Of a DNA stretch of 64,000 nucleotides, positions 17,592 to 25,257 are shown one piece after another. Location: NCBI GenBank assembly GCA_900317845.1, contig ONII01000011.1, positions 47,933-111,932 on the forward strand. Direction: 5' to 3'. Made by a program: the position numbers and the translations under genes. Numbering within the stretch: the stretch's first letter is position 1; each line of letters opens with the position of its first letter. The notes under the pieces are model-generated. The model was given only the letters and a program-made list of their open reading frames with translations. It was not told where the DNA came from and searched no databases. This stretch comes from an uncultured Bacteroidales bacterium. Its GTDB lineage: Bacteria; Bacteroidota; Bacteroidia; Bacteroidales; UBA932.

Positions 17592-17687
17592 TTAGTTCAT
17601 ACTGAACAACTTGCATTTTACGCCCGGTATGGGCTGCATTTTTGATCTTTCATGTCACCCGCCCCAAATTAAAACATTTGAACAAAC

Positions 17688-17718
17688 TTTGCAAAAATGC
17701 TTAAAAGTTTTAACTTTG
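17688..17718 (+). promoter_or_regulatory. Bacteroides-type promoter of the ior operon
   Basis: TTTG at 17688-17691 and TAACTTTG at 17711-17718 are 19 bases apart, a textbook Bacteroides -33/-7 pair. The iorA ATG follows 29 bases later. Confidence 0.75.
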
Positions 17719-17746
17719 TAAGCAAATAGCGTAAAAAACTAACCAC

Positions 17747-19342
17747 ATGGCGCAAAAGAATTTACTGTTAGGAGACGAGGCCATTGCCCTCGGAGCCCTT
17801 CACGCCGGCCTATCAGGTGTCTATGCCTATCCCGGCACTCCTTCTACGGAAATCACGGAATATATCCAGGTCCATCCCCTCACGCGGGAGCGAAACGTGC
17901 ACTGTACTTGGTCCGCCAATGAAAAAACGGCCATGGAAGAGGCGCTGGGCATGTCCTACGCCGGCAAACGCGCGCTGGTATGCTTCAAGCACGTGGGCCT
18001 GAACGTGTGCGCAGACCCCTTCATGGGCTCGGCCACCACCGGTGCCAATGGCGGCCTGGTAATTGCCTCCTGCGACGACCCTTCCATGCACAGTTCACAG
18101 AACGAGCAGGATTCCCGCTTCTACGGGGCCTTTGCCATGATGCCCGTCTTTGAACCCTCCAACCAGGCGGAGGCCTATGCCATGACGCGCGCCGCCTTTG
18201 ACTACTCGGAGGAGCGCGGCATCCCGGTGCTCCTTCGGATGACCACCCGTATGGCCCATTCCCGCGCCGTGGTAGAAAGCGCAGAGACCATCCGGGAGCA
18301 GAACCCCCTCCACTACCCCAAGAATCCGCGCCAGTGGGTTACCCTGCCGGTGAACTCCCGCGTCCGCAACCGGGAACTTATCAAAGACTACGCCCGCTTT
18401 GAGGAAGATGCCGCCGCCTCCCCGTTCAACCGGCTCACAGATGGCCCGGACAAGCGCCTTGGCATCATTGCCTGCGGCATTGCCTATAACTACCTCATGG
18501 AGAACTTCCCGGACGGCTGCCCGTATCCGGTACTCAAGGTTTCCCAATATCCCTTCCCCAGAAAGCTTGCCCAGGAACTGGCCAGCCACTGCCAGACCAT
18601 CCTGGTCATGGAAGAAGGCCAGCCGCTGGTAGAAGAACGGCTGAGGGGCGTCTATCCCACGGCCATTACCATTAAAGGCCGCCTGGACGGCAGCCTGCCC
18701 CGCGACGGAGAACTGTCTCCGGAGGCGGTGCGCCCGGCCCTGGGCCTTCCTGCAGTGGAGAGCTTCCCCGCTTCGGAGATGGTGGCCCCGCGCCCTCCGG
18801 CACTGTGCCAGGGCTGCGGCCACCGGGACTTCTACACCGCCCTCAACAACGTGCTCAAAGACTACCCCGGTGCCCGCGTCTTTGGCGACATCGGCTGCTA
18901 CACGCTGGGCTGGATGCCCCCCTTCAACAGCCTCCACACCTGCGTGGAAATGGGTGCCTCGCTCACCATGGCCCAGGGTGCGGCCTACTCGGGCACCTAC
19001 CCCGCAGTAGCCGTCATCGGGGATTCCACCTTCACCCACAGCGGCATGACCGGCCTCCTGGATGCCGTGAACGGTAATCTGGATGTCACGCTGTGCATCT
19101 CCGACAACCTCACCACCGGCATGACCGGCGGCCAGGACAGCGCAGGCACGGGCCGCATTGAGGCCATCTGCGAAGGCCTGGGCGTTCCCAAAGAGCACAT
19201 CCGCACCATCGTCCCGCTTCCCAAGAACTATCCGGACATGGAAAAAGTCATCCGCGAAGAACTGGATTACCACGGCGTTTCGGTGATTGTGTGCCGCCGC
19301 GAGTGCATTCAAACCCTCCGCCGCCATGCTTCGAAAAAGTAA
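17747..19342 (+). CDS. iorA: Indolepyruvate ferredoxin oxidoreductase alpha subunit, no ferredoxin domain
   Basis: A 531-residue IorA. It oxidatively decarboxylates aryl-pyruvates (indolepyruvate, phenylpyruvate) to arylacetyl-CoA with thiamine diphosphate, passing electrons to ferredoxin. The N-terminal pyrimidine-binding half begins LLGDEAIALGALHAG and contains AYPGTPSTEITEY; the C-terminal half has LCQGCGHRDFYTAL near residue 352 and the ThDP/Mg segment GDSTFTHSGMTG near 425. Archaeal IorA ends in two 4Fe-4S clusters; this protein stops soon after IVCRRECIQTLRR with only scattered cysteines, so that domain is absent. It leads an operon with iorB, an aminotransferase and a CoA-transferase, which supports aromatic amino acid catabolism. 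Confidence 0.92.
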   Translation: MAQKNLLLGDEAIALGALHAGLSGVYAYPGTPSTEITEYIQVHPLTRERNVHCTWSANEKTAMEEALGMSYAGKRALVCFKHVGLNVCADPFMGSATTGANGGLVIASCDDPSMHSSQNEQDSRFYGAFAMMPVFEPSNQAEAYAMTRAAFDYSEERGIPVLLRMTTRMAHSRAVVESAETIREQNPLHYPKNPRQWVTLPVNSRVRNRELIKDYARFEEDAAASPFNRLTDGPDKRLGIIACGIAYNYLMENFPDGCPYPVLKVSQYPFPRKLAQELASHCQTILVMEEGQPLVEERLRGVYPTAITIKGRLDGSLPRDGELSPEAVRPALGLPAVESFPASEMVAPRPPALCQGCGHRDFYTALNNVLKDYPGARVFGDIGCYTLGWMPPFNSLHTCVEMGASLTMAQGAAYSGTYPAVAVIGDSTFTHSGMTGLLDAVNGNLDVTLCISDNLTTGMTGGQDSAGTGRIEAICEGLGVPKEHIRTIVPLPKNYPDMEKVIREELDYHGVSVIVCRRECIQTLRRHASKK

Positions 19343-19352
19343 CCTCTTAAGT

Positions 19353-19371
19353 CCCTCCCCCGAGGGGAGGG
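19353..19371. repeat. GC-rich palindrome between iorA and iorB
   Basis: CCCTCCCC and GGGGAGGG flank a CGA loop, followed by a partial third copy of the GGGAGGGGG motif ending near 19385. It may be a second family of short dispersed repeats; no other copy was seen here. Confidence 0.5.
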
Positions 19372-19413
19372 GTTTCGGGAGGGGGTAACGTTAACATTTA
19401 ATGATTTCATGAA

Positions 19414-19998
19414 ATGAAACAAGATATTATACTTGCCGGAGTGGGAGGACAAGGCATCCTCTCCATTGCCACGGTGATTGGTGCCGCTGCCTTGGAACAG
19501 GGCTTGTACCTGAAACAGGCAGAGGTTCACGGTATGAGCCAGCGCGGCGGAGACGTCCAGTCGCACCTCCGCCTGTCGTCGGAACCCATCTACAGCGACC
19601 TCATCCCCCGGGGCGGCGCCAGCCTCATTGTATCGCTGGAGCCCATGGAAGCCCTGCGGTATGTTCCCTGGCTGGCCAAAGACGGCTGGATTGTCACCAA
19701 TACCACACCGCTGGTGAACATCCCCAACTACCCGGACCTGGAAAAGGTGGTGGCCGCCCTGCACCAATACCCGCACCTGGTGGCGCTGGATGCCGATGCC
19801 ATCGCCAAGGAGCTCAATAACCCGCGCGGAGCCAACATGGTACTGCTCGGCGCCATGAGCACCGGCCTGGACATCCTGGAGCCGGACCAGCTCCGCGAAG
19901 GCATCCGCCGCGTATTCGCCCGCAAGGGTGAGGCCATTGTAGAAGCCAACCTGAAAGCCTTCAACGCCGGTGCGGCGCAACACTTAGAAGAACAGTAA
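19414..19998 (+). CDS. iorB: Indolepyruvate ferredoxin oxidoreductase beta subunit
   Basis: A 194-residue IorB, the gamma-type (CoA- and 2-oxoacid-interacting) subunit that pairs with IorA. The N-terminus reads DIILAGVGGQGILSIATVIGAAAL, the diagnostic GVGGQG motif of the 2-oxoacid oxidoreductase gamma family, followed by VHGMSQRGGDVQSHLR near residues 40-55. It lies 71 bases after iorA; the gap holds a GC-rich palindrome and a 12-base palindrome overlapping the start codon (19404-19415). It is followed after one base by the aminotransferase gene. Cytosolic; the assignment is secure from motif and neighbour. Confidence 0.93.
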   Translation: MKQDIILAGVGGQGILSIATVIGAAALEQGLYLKQAEVHGMSQRGGDVQSHLRLSSEPIYSDLIPRGGASLIVSLEPMEALRYVPWLAKDGWIVTNTTPLVNIPNYPDLEKVVAALHQYPHLVALDADAIAKELNNPRGANMVLLGAMSTGLDILEPDQLREGIRRVFARKGEAIVEANLKAFNAGAAQHLEEQ

Positions 19999-19999
19999 C

Positions 20000-21310
20000 A
20001 TGAGACTCCCCCTATCCCAGTCCGTCCTGAACAAAGAATTACGGGAATTGGGCATTGACGATATCTCCCACACCACCATCCGGCAATGCGCCATGCTGGG
20101 CAGTATGCTGGAATCCCAGTCGGACGAGCCTTTCACCCACCTGGAGTTCGGCGTACCGGGCATTCCGCCCTGTCCCTATGGCATCGAGGCCCAGAAAAAG
20201 GCCCTGGACGAGGGCAAATGTTCCATCTATCCCAGCGTACAGGGGCTTCCGGAACTCAAGCAAAACGCCGCGCGCTTTATCAAAGCCTTCATAGACGTGG
20301 ACATCGACCCCAAGTGCATTGTCCCCACCGTCGGTTCCATGCAAGGCAGTCTCACCAGTATTCTGGAATGCTCCCAGCTGCAGCCGGGCAAGGACACCAT
20401 CCTGTACATCTGCCCCGGGTTCAGCGCACACGGCCGCCAGCCGGATATCCTGGGCATCAAGAATGTGTGGTTCGATATTTACGAGTATCGTGCAGAGAAA
20501 CTCAGAGACAAACTGGAGTCCTACTTCAAGGAGGGCAACATTGCCGCCATCCTCTATTCCAACCCCAACAACCCGGCCTGGATTTGCCTCACGGAGGAAG
20601 AGCTGCAAATCATCGGCGAACTGGCCACCCGGTACGATGTGATTGTCCTGGAAGACATGGCCTACCTGTGCATGGACTTCCGCAAAGACCTTTCCGTCCC
20701 CTTCCAGCCCCCGTTCCAGAGCACCGTAGCCCGCTACACGGACAACTACGTAATGCTCCTGTCCGGTTCAAAAATCTTCAGTTATGCCGGCGAGCGCATC
20801 GGCATTGCCTGTATCGGGAACAAATTGTACCAGCGCGAATACCCGGCCCTCAAGGAGAAATGGGGCATCGCACGCTTCGGGGACAACTTTATTCTCAACT
20901 ACCTGTATGTGAACACCTCGGGCGTCTCGCACTCGGCCCAGTATGCCTTGTCGGCCATGTTCGAGGCCTGCCTGGACGGCCGGTACAACTTTGTGAAAGA
21001 GCTGCGGAACTATGGCCTCAGGGCCCATCTCTCGCGCGAAATCTTTGAGCAGAACGGCTTCCGCCTGGTGTACGACAAAGACATGAACCAGACCATCGGC
21101 GACGGCTTTTTCTATACCGTCACCTACAAGGACATGGACAACCGGACGCTGCTGGAGGCCCTCCTCCGCTGCGGCGTAGTGGCCATCCCGCTCAACACAA
21201 CCGGCAGCAAGCAGTGCGGCATCCGCGTATGCGTGTCGCGCCTGCTGAACGACTGGGATTTCCAGCGCCTGGACCGTCACCTGAAACAGTTTATCAAATT
21301 GGTATCATGA
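20000..21310 (+). CDS. PLP-dependent aminotransferase class I/II, probably aromatic
   Basis: A 436-residue fold-type I aminotransferase. Visible landmarks are ILYSNPNNPAWICLTEEEL near residues 190-208, VLEDMAYLCMDFR near 215 (Asp that contacts the PLP ring nitrogen), the Schiff-base lysine in LLSGSKIFSYAGERIG near 254-269, and a C-terminal substrate Arg in CGIRVCVSRL. Such enzymes convert amino acids to 2-oxoacids. Being one base after iorB and overlapping the following CoA-transferase gene, it most likely makes the aryl-pyruvate that IorAB oxidises. Specificity for Trp, Phe or Tyr is inferred from context only. Confidence 0.87.
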   Translation: MRLPLSQSVLNKELRELGIDDISHTTIRQCAMLGSMLESQSDEPFTHLEFGVPGIPPCPYGIEAQKKALDEGKCSIYPSVQGLPELKQNAARFIKAFIDVDIDPKCIVPTVGSMQGSLTSILECSQLQPGKDTILYICPGFSAHGRQPDILGIKNVWFDIYEYRAEKLRDKLESYFKEGNIAAILYSNPNNPAWICLTEEELQIIGELATRYDVIVLEDMAYLCMDFRKDLSVPFQPPFQSTVARYTDNYVMLLSGSKIFSYAGERIGIACIGNKLYQREYPALKEKWGIARFGDNFILNYLYVNTSGVSHSAQYALSAMFEACLDGRYNFVKELRNYGLRAHLSREIFEQNGFRLVYDKDMNQTIGDGFFYTVTYKDMDNRTLLEALLRCGVVAIPLNTTGSKQCGIRVCVSRLLNDWDFQRLDRHLKQFIKLVS

Positions 21311-22605
21311 AGTATGTAAGCGCCGACGAAGCCGTACGCCTGGTGCGCAGCGGCGACACCGTAGTGTGCCAGGGAGGCACCTCCGTTCCCGTTATCCTGC
21401 AGGAAGCCCTGACCCGCCGCCATGCGGAGCTCCAAGGGGTGCAAATTGTCTGCGGGTTCAACGTCACCGCAGCCGAGGCTCCTTTCTGCAAGCCCGAATA
21501 CAAGGACGCGTTCCTGGTGAACAGCATCTTCATCAGCGGAGACCAGCGAAAGCACATCGCCGCCGGCTACGGCACCATGACGCCCGCCTTTCTGGGAGAG
21601 GTCCCGGGCCTGTTCCGCCGCCGGGAAATTCCTGTAGATGTGGCGTTTATCAACTGCTCCCTGCCGGACAAGGACGGGTATTGCAGCTTTGGCATATCGG
21701 CCGATATCGCCGTTAGCGCCGTGGAATGTGCGCGCGTGGTGATTGCCCAGGTGAGCCCCAACATCCCCTACCTGTACGGAAAATGTCTCATCCATGAATC
21801 CAAGATTAGCGCGGCCGTGTACTCGGAAGAGCCGCCGCTGGGGATGGTCTTTGGCGAGCCCACGCCCATTGAGGCGGCGATTGGCGCCAACGTAGCGTCA
21901 CAAATCCCGGACGGGGCGTGCCTGCAGATTGGCGTCGGAGGCATCCCCAATGCCGTCCTCAACGGCATCAAGCACCACCAGCATCTGGGCCTGCACACGG
22001 AAGCCATGACCGACGGGGTGATCCGCCTCATCAAGGAAGGCGTCATTGACAATTCCCTCAAAAAAGTGCATCCGGGCGTAAGCGTGGCGGCCCTCGCCAT
22101 CGGCTCCGCCCCCATGTACAAGTTCATCGACCACAACCCCACCATGGAGTTCTTTGACGTAGCCTACACCAACGACCCCTTCCTGATTGCCCAAAATCCG
22201 CGCGCCTGCGCCATCAATTCCGCCATCGAGGTGGACCTCACGGGGCAAATCTGTGCCGACTCTATCGGCGAGATGATTTTCTCCAGTGTGGGCGGCCAGC
22301 ACGACTTCATGTACGGCTGCGCCCTGGCAGAGGGCGGACGCACCTTTATTGCCCTTCCCTCCCGCACCGCCAAGGGAAAAGCCAAGATTGTCCCCACCCT
22401 CACCCCGGGTGCCGGCGTGGTCACCACCCGCTTCCAGACGCAGTTTGTGGCCACGGAATACGGCATTGTGTACCTGCGCGGAAAGAGCCTGGCAGAGCGT
22501 GCCAAACTCCTGATTTCCATTGCCCATCCGGACGACCGCGAGGAACTGGAGAAAGCCGCCTGCAAACGCTTTGGATACAGTTTTCTGCGCCTGAAAGCAG
22601 AATAA
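21307..22605 (+). CDS. Acetyl-CoA hydrolase/4-hydroxybutyrate CoA-transferase family protein
   Basis: A 432-residue class I CoA-transferase/hydrolase (Cat1/Cat2/AbfT-like). It starts MKYVSADEAVRLVRSGD at an ATG that overlaps the aminotransferase stop by 4 bases. CoA-binding glycines appear as VGGIPNAVL near residue 212, the catalytic glutamate is probably in NSAIEVDLTGQ near 304, and the C-terminal GGQHDFMYG, TPGAGVVTT and TEYGIVYLRGKS blocks are characteristic. In this operon it may recover the thioester energy of arylacetyl-CoA by CoA transfer to acetate or another acid, releasing arylacetate. Whether it is a transferase or a hydrolase cannot be decided from sequence. Confidence 0.85.
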   Translation: MKYVSADEAVRLVRSGDTVVCQGGTSVPVILQEALTRRHAELQGVQIVCGFNVTAAEAPFCKPEYKDAFLVNSIFISGDQRKHIAAGYGTMTPAFLGEVPGLFRRREIPVDVAFINCSLPDKDGYCSFGISADIAVSAVECARVVIAQVSPNIPYLYGKCLIHESKISAAVYSEEPPLGMVFGEPTPIEAAIGANVASQIPDGACLQIGVGGIPNAVLNGIKHHQHLGLHTEAMTDGVIRLIKEGVIDNSLKKVHPGVSVAALAIGSAPMYKFIDHNPTMEFFDVAYTNDPFLIAQNPRACAINSAIEVDLTGQICADSIGEMIFSSVGGQHDFMYGCALAEGGRTFIALPSRTAKGKAKIVPTLTPGAGVVTTRFQTQFVATEYGIVYLRGKSLAERAKLLISIAHPDDREELEKAACKRFGYSFLRLKAE

Positions 22606-22609
22606 TTGC

Positions 22610-22617
22610 TATCTTTG
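22610..22617 (+). promoter_or_regulatory. -7 box almost abutting the next start codon
   Basis: TATCTTTG matches TAnnTTTG and ends 5 bases before the ATG at 22623. If used as at rnpB, transcription would begin within about two bases of that ATG. No clear TTTG is seen near -33. Confidence 0.5.
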
Positions 22618-22622
22618 CGCCC

Positions 22623-23927
22623 ATGAAAAGACGCTTGGCCATATTCACGCTCCTCCTCCTTCTGGGCATCCCGGCGCTCGCGCAGGAGCAAGAGCAGGAA
22701 CAGGAGCAGGAGCAAAAGCCCAAGACCGGCTGGAAGTTCACGCCCCTGCCCAATATCGGATACAGCACGGACACCGGCCTGGGCCTGGGCCTTTTCTCGG
22801 ACTTCTACTATTACGGGGACGGCAGCGCCTATCCCAATTTCCTGCATCACCTGGGCTTTGCCGGTGCCTATGCCACCAAAGGCTCCTGGTATTTCCATGC
22901 CTACGGGGACAGCCCCACCCTCATTCCGGGCGTCCGCCTGAACGGCACGCTCACCTACCGCGACGCCATGGTGCACAAATTCTACGGCTTCAACGGCATC
23001 GCCTCCCCCTACCTGCCGGAGCTGGATGCCAACGTGGACACCCGGACAGCCTGGTACACCCTTCATCGTCGCTTTTTCCGCGCCACCGCAACGGCCATGG
23101 GGAGCATTGTCGGCCATCTGGACTGGATGGGCGGGCTGGTGGTCCGGCATGTCATCCATGACGATATCGACCTGGAACGCTACGACAGCGGCAGGAGCCT
23201 GCTCCTGACCTATCGGGACGTAGGGCTCATCCGGGCCGATGAATTCAAAGGCGGCACCTCGCTGGAGTTCAAAGGCGGCGTGGTGTACGACACCCGGGAC
23301 GTCGAAGCCTCGCCGGGCAAGGGCATCTTCGCGGAGCTCTACCTTACGGCCAACACGGACCTGAGCCGGTGGAAATACAACTACGGGCAGCTGGTGGCAC
23401 ATTTCCGCCACTACGTGACCATCTTCCCGGGCCGATGGGTCTTTGCCTATCACCTGGGCTTCCAGCACCAGCTGTGGGGCGAAATCCCCTACTACGCCCT
23501 CAACGAGATGGCTAGCAGCTTTTACCCCTACGAGGAAATGGACGGACTGGGCAGCCGCACCACCGTCCGCGGCATCATCAACAACCGCGTGGCCGCCGCA
23601 GGCTATGCCTGGGCCAACATCGAGTTCCGCGTAACGCCCTTCAAATTCAATCTGTTCAACCAGCACTTCGACATGGTGCTAAACCCCTTCATGGACATTT
23701 GCGGCATCACGCGCACATACCGCCTGGAAGAGCAAAAGGCTGCGGTCTCGCCGTACCCGGATATTCCTCTGTATCAAGATAAAAAGCTCCCTATTATGCT
23801 GTCTTTCGGCATTGGCGGAAAAATCCAGATGAACACCAATTTTGTGATGTCCTTTGACGTGGGACGTGGTCTGGACCCGCAGGTGGGGACGTGGACGGTG
23901 AGTACTTCCAGTACGTATCTGTTTTAG
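22623..23927 (+). CDS. BamA/TamA-type outer-membrane protein without POTRA domains
   Basis: A 434-residue protein with a signal peptide (MKRRLAIFTLLLLLGIPALAQ) followed by an unusual EQ-dipeptide run (about residues 22-31). The mature part begins WKFTPLPNIGYSTDTGLGLGLF, the start of the Omp85/surface antigen D15 barrel, and ends with an aromatic residue (VSTSSTYLF) as in Omp85 C-termini. No POTRA repeats are present, so it corresponds to the barrel-only patatin-like/BamA-like proteins of Bacteroidota. It should sit in the outer membrane. Function is unknown. The promoter box lies only 5 bases before the ATG, which makes a leaderless mRNA possible. Confidence 0.8.
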   Translation: MKRRLAIFTLLLLLGIPALAQEQEQEQEQEQKPKTGWKFTPLPNIGYSTDTGLGLGLFSDFYYYGDGSAYPNFLHHLGFAGAYATKGSWYFHAYGDSPTLIPGVRLNGTLTYRDAMVHKFYGFNGIASPYLPELDANVDTRTAWYTLHRRFFRATATAMGSIVGHLDWMGGLVVRHVIHDDIDLERYDSGRSLLLTYRDVGLIRADEFKGGTSLEFKGGVVYDTRDVEASPGKGIFAELYLTANTDLSRWKYNYGQLVAHFRHYVTIFPGRWVFAYHLGFQHQLWGEIPYYALNEMASSFYPYEEMDGLGSRTTVRGIINNRVAAAGYAWANIEFRVTPFKFNLFNQHFDMVLNPFMDICGITRTYRLEEQKAAVSPYPDIPLYQDKKLPIMLSFGIGGKIQMNTNFVMSFDVGRGLDPQVGTWTVSTSSTYLF

Positions 23928-23933
23928 CAAATT

Positions 23934-23963
23934 TGGTTTTCTAGAGGGGATTGTGTATATTTG
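23934..23963 (+). promoter_or_regulatory. Bacteroides-type promoter of the V-ATPase operon
   Basis: TTTG at 23934-23937 and TATATTTG at 23956-23963, 18 bases apart, precede the first V-ATPase gene by 30 bases. Confidence 0.7.
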
Positions 23964-23993
23964 TAGGACATAGAAAACACTAACTAAACAAAT

Positions 23994-24596
23994 ATGGACA
24001 AACTCCAGGAACTGACCCAAAAACTGTACAACGAGGGTCTTTCAAAAGGAAAAGAAGAGGGCGAGGCCATTCTGGCAAAAGCCCGGGCAGAAGCCGCTGC
24101 CATTGTAAAAAAAGCCCAGGAAGAGGCTCAAGCCATTCTCTCTCAGGCACAAAAAGAAGCCCAGGACTACAAAATCAAAATGGAAGGAGACGTAAAAATG
24201 GCCTCCATCCAGGCCCTGCAGGCCACCCGTGCCGGCATCGAGAACCTGATTGTAGCCCAAGCGGTGGACGCCCCTGTAAAAGAGGCCCTGTCCAGCGCAG
24301 ACTTCCTCAAAGGCATCATCGAGGCCGTAGCCAAGAATTTCAGCGCCCAGGAAAGCACGGACCTTGCCCTGGTTCTGCCGGAAAAACTGCAGAAAGAGCT
24401 GGAGCCCTTCGTGAAAAACGAACTCACCAAAGCCCTTGGCAAGGGCGTGGAAGCCTCTTTCGCCAAGAAAATCAACGGCGGCTTCAAGATTGGCCCCAAA
24501 GACGGCAGCTATTTCATCTCCCTTACGGATGAGAGCTTCCAGGAACTCATCGGCGACTATCTCCGTCCCACCACCAAGGAAATCCTTTTTGGCTAG
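23994..24596 (+). CDS. V-type ATP synthase subunit E (peripheral stalk)
   Basis: A 200-residue peripheral-stalk subunit. The first 80 residues are a long Ala/Glu/Lys/Gln-rich coiled coil (AKARAEAAAIVKKAQEEAQ) and the C-terminal half is a compact domain ending GDYLRPTTKEILFG, as in bacterial V-ATPase E subunits. It opens the seven-gene operon E, DUF2764, A, B, D, I, K, transcribed from the promoter at 23934-23963. The E stalk links the catalytic A3B3 head to subunit I in the membrane and holds the stator. Identification rests on coiled-coil pattern and operon position. Confidence 0.85.
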   Translation: MDKLQELTQKLYNEGLSKGKEEGEAILAKARAEAAAIVKKAQEEAQAILSQAQKEAQDYKIKMEGDVKMASIQALQATRAGIENLIVAQAVDAPVKEALSSADFLKGIIEAVAKNFSAQESTDLALVLPEKLQKELEPFVKNELTKALGKGVEASFAKKINGGFKIGPKDGSYFISLTDESFQELIGDYLRPTTKEILFG

Positions 24597-24599
24597 GAA

Positions 24600-25244
24600 A
24601 TGAGTAATTTCGAGTACATCATCTCCTCCCTTCCCTATCTCACGGCCGATTTCAAGTACGAAGACGGGCAAGGCTTCCAAAGCACCCTGGAGCAAATCCG
24701 GGAAAACCTCTCGGAAAAAGACGCCGCCGTGCTGGACTTCCTCCTCAGCGGCTGGGACGCAGACGTGCTGGGGCCGGACTTCTACGCCCGGGCGCTGGCG
24801 CATCCGCTGCGCTTCGTGCGGGAGTACTTCCGCTTCGACCTTAACCTGCGTAACGCCAAGGTGCGCTACCTGAACCGGGAGCTGGGTCGGCCGGACGGGA
24901 TGGACCTTGTTACCGGCAAAGGATCGGAAGAGGACACGGACCTGGACATTGACGGCTACCGCTTCACCGGCGGCGAGTTCGAAGAGGCCGCCAAGGTGGA
25001 ATCGGCCCTTGCCGCAAGCAGCCTGCTGGACCGGGAACAGGCCCTGGACGAGGTCACCTGGGACAAAATCGGCAGCCTGGAAACATTTCACTACTTTGAC
25101 CTTACCGCCGTGCTGGCCTATGTAGCCAAACTGCACATCGTGAACCGCTGGCTGGCCCTGGACCAGGAAAAAGGCCGGGAATTGTTCCGCCAGCTGGTGA
25201 GCGAGGTCCGCGGCACGTTCAAAGGGGTAAAATACACAGAATAA
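24600..25244 (+). CDS. DUF2764 family V-ATPase-associated protein
   Basis: A 214-residue DUF2764 protein beginning MSNFEYIISSLPYLTADFKY and containing RNAKVRYLNRELGR and GKELFRQLV-like EKGRELFRQLVSEVRG segments. The family is found almost only in the V-ATPase operons of Bacteroidetes, spirochaetes and chlamydiae. It has helical character resembling subunit C, which is otherwise missing here, so it may take the place of C at the head-membrane junction. It lies 3 bases after subunit E and 13 before subunit A. The substitution for subunit C is an inference from gene order and not shown by sequence alone. Confidence 0.82.
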   Translation: MSNFEYIISSLPYLTADFKYEDGQGFQSTLEQIRENLSEKDAAVLDFLLSGWDADVLGPDFYARALAHPLRFVREYFRFDLNLRNAKVRYLNRELGRPDGMDLVTGKGSEEDTDLDIDGYRFTGGEFEEAAKVESALAASSLLDREQALDEVTWDKIGSLETFHYFDLTAVLAYVAKLHIVNRWLALDQEKGRELFRQLVSEVRGTFKGVKYTE

Positions 25245-25257
25245 CAAGCAACCATAT

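Noticed and set aside
22164..23666. 500-codon open frame on the minus strand
   Set aside because: It is antisense to the CoA-transferase and BamA-like genes, has no recognisable domain, and such long shadow frames are expected in GC-rich coding DNA. The plus-strand genes have clear family motifs.
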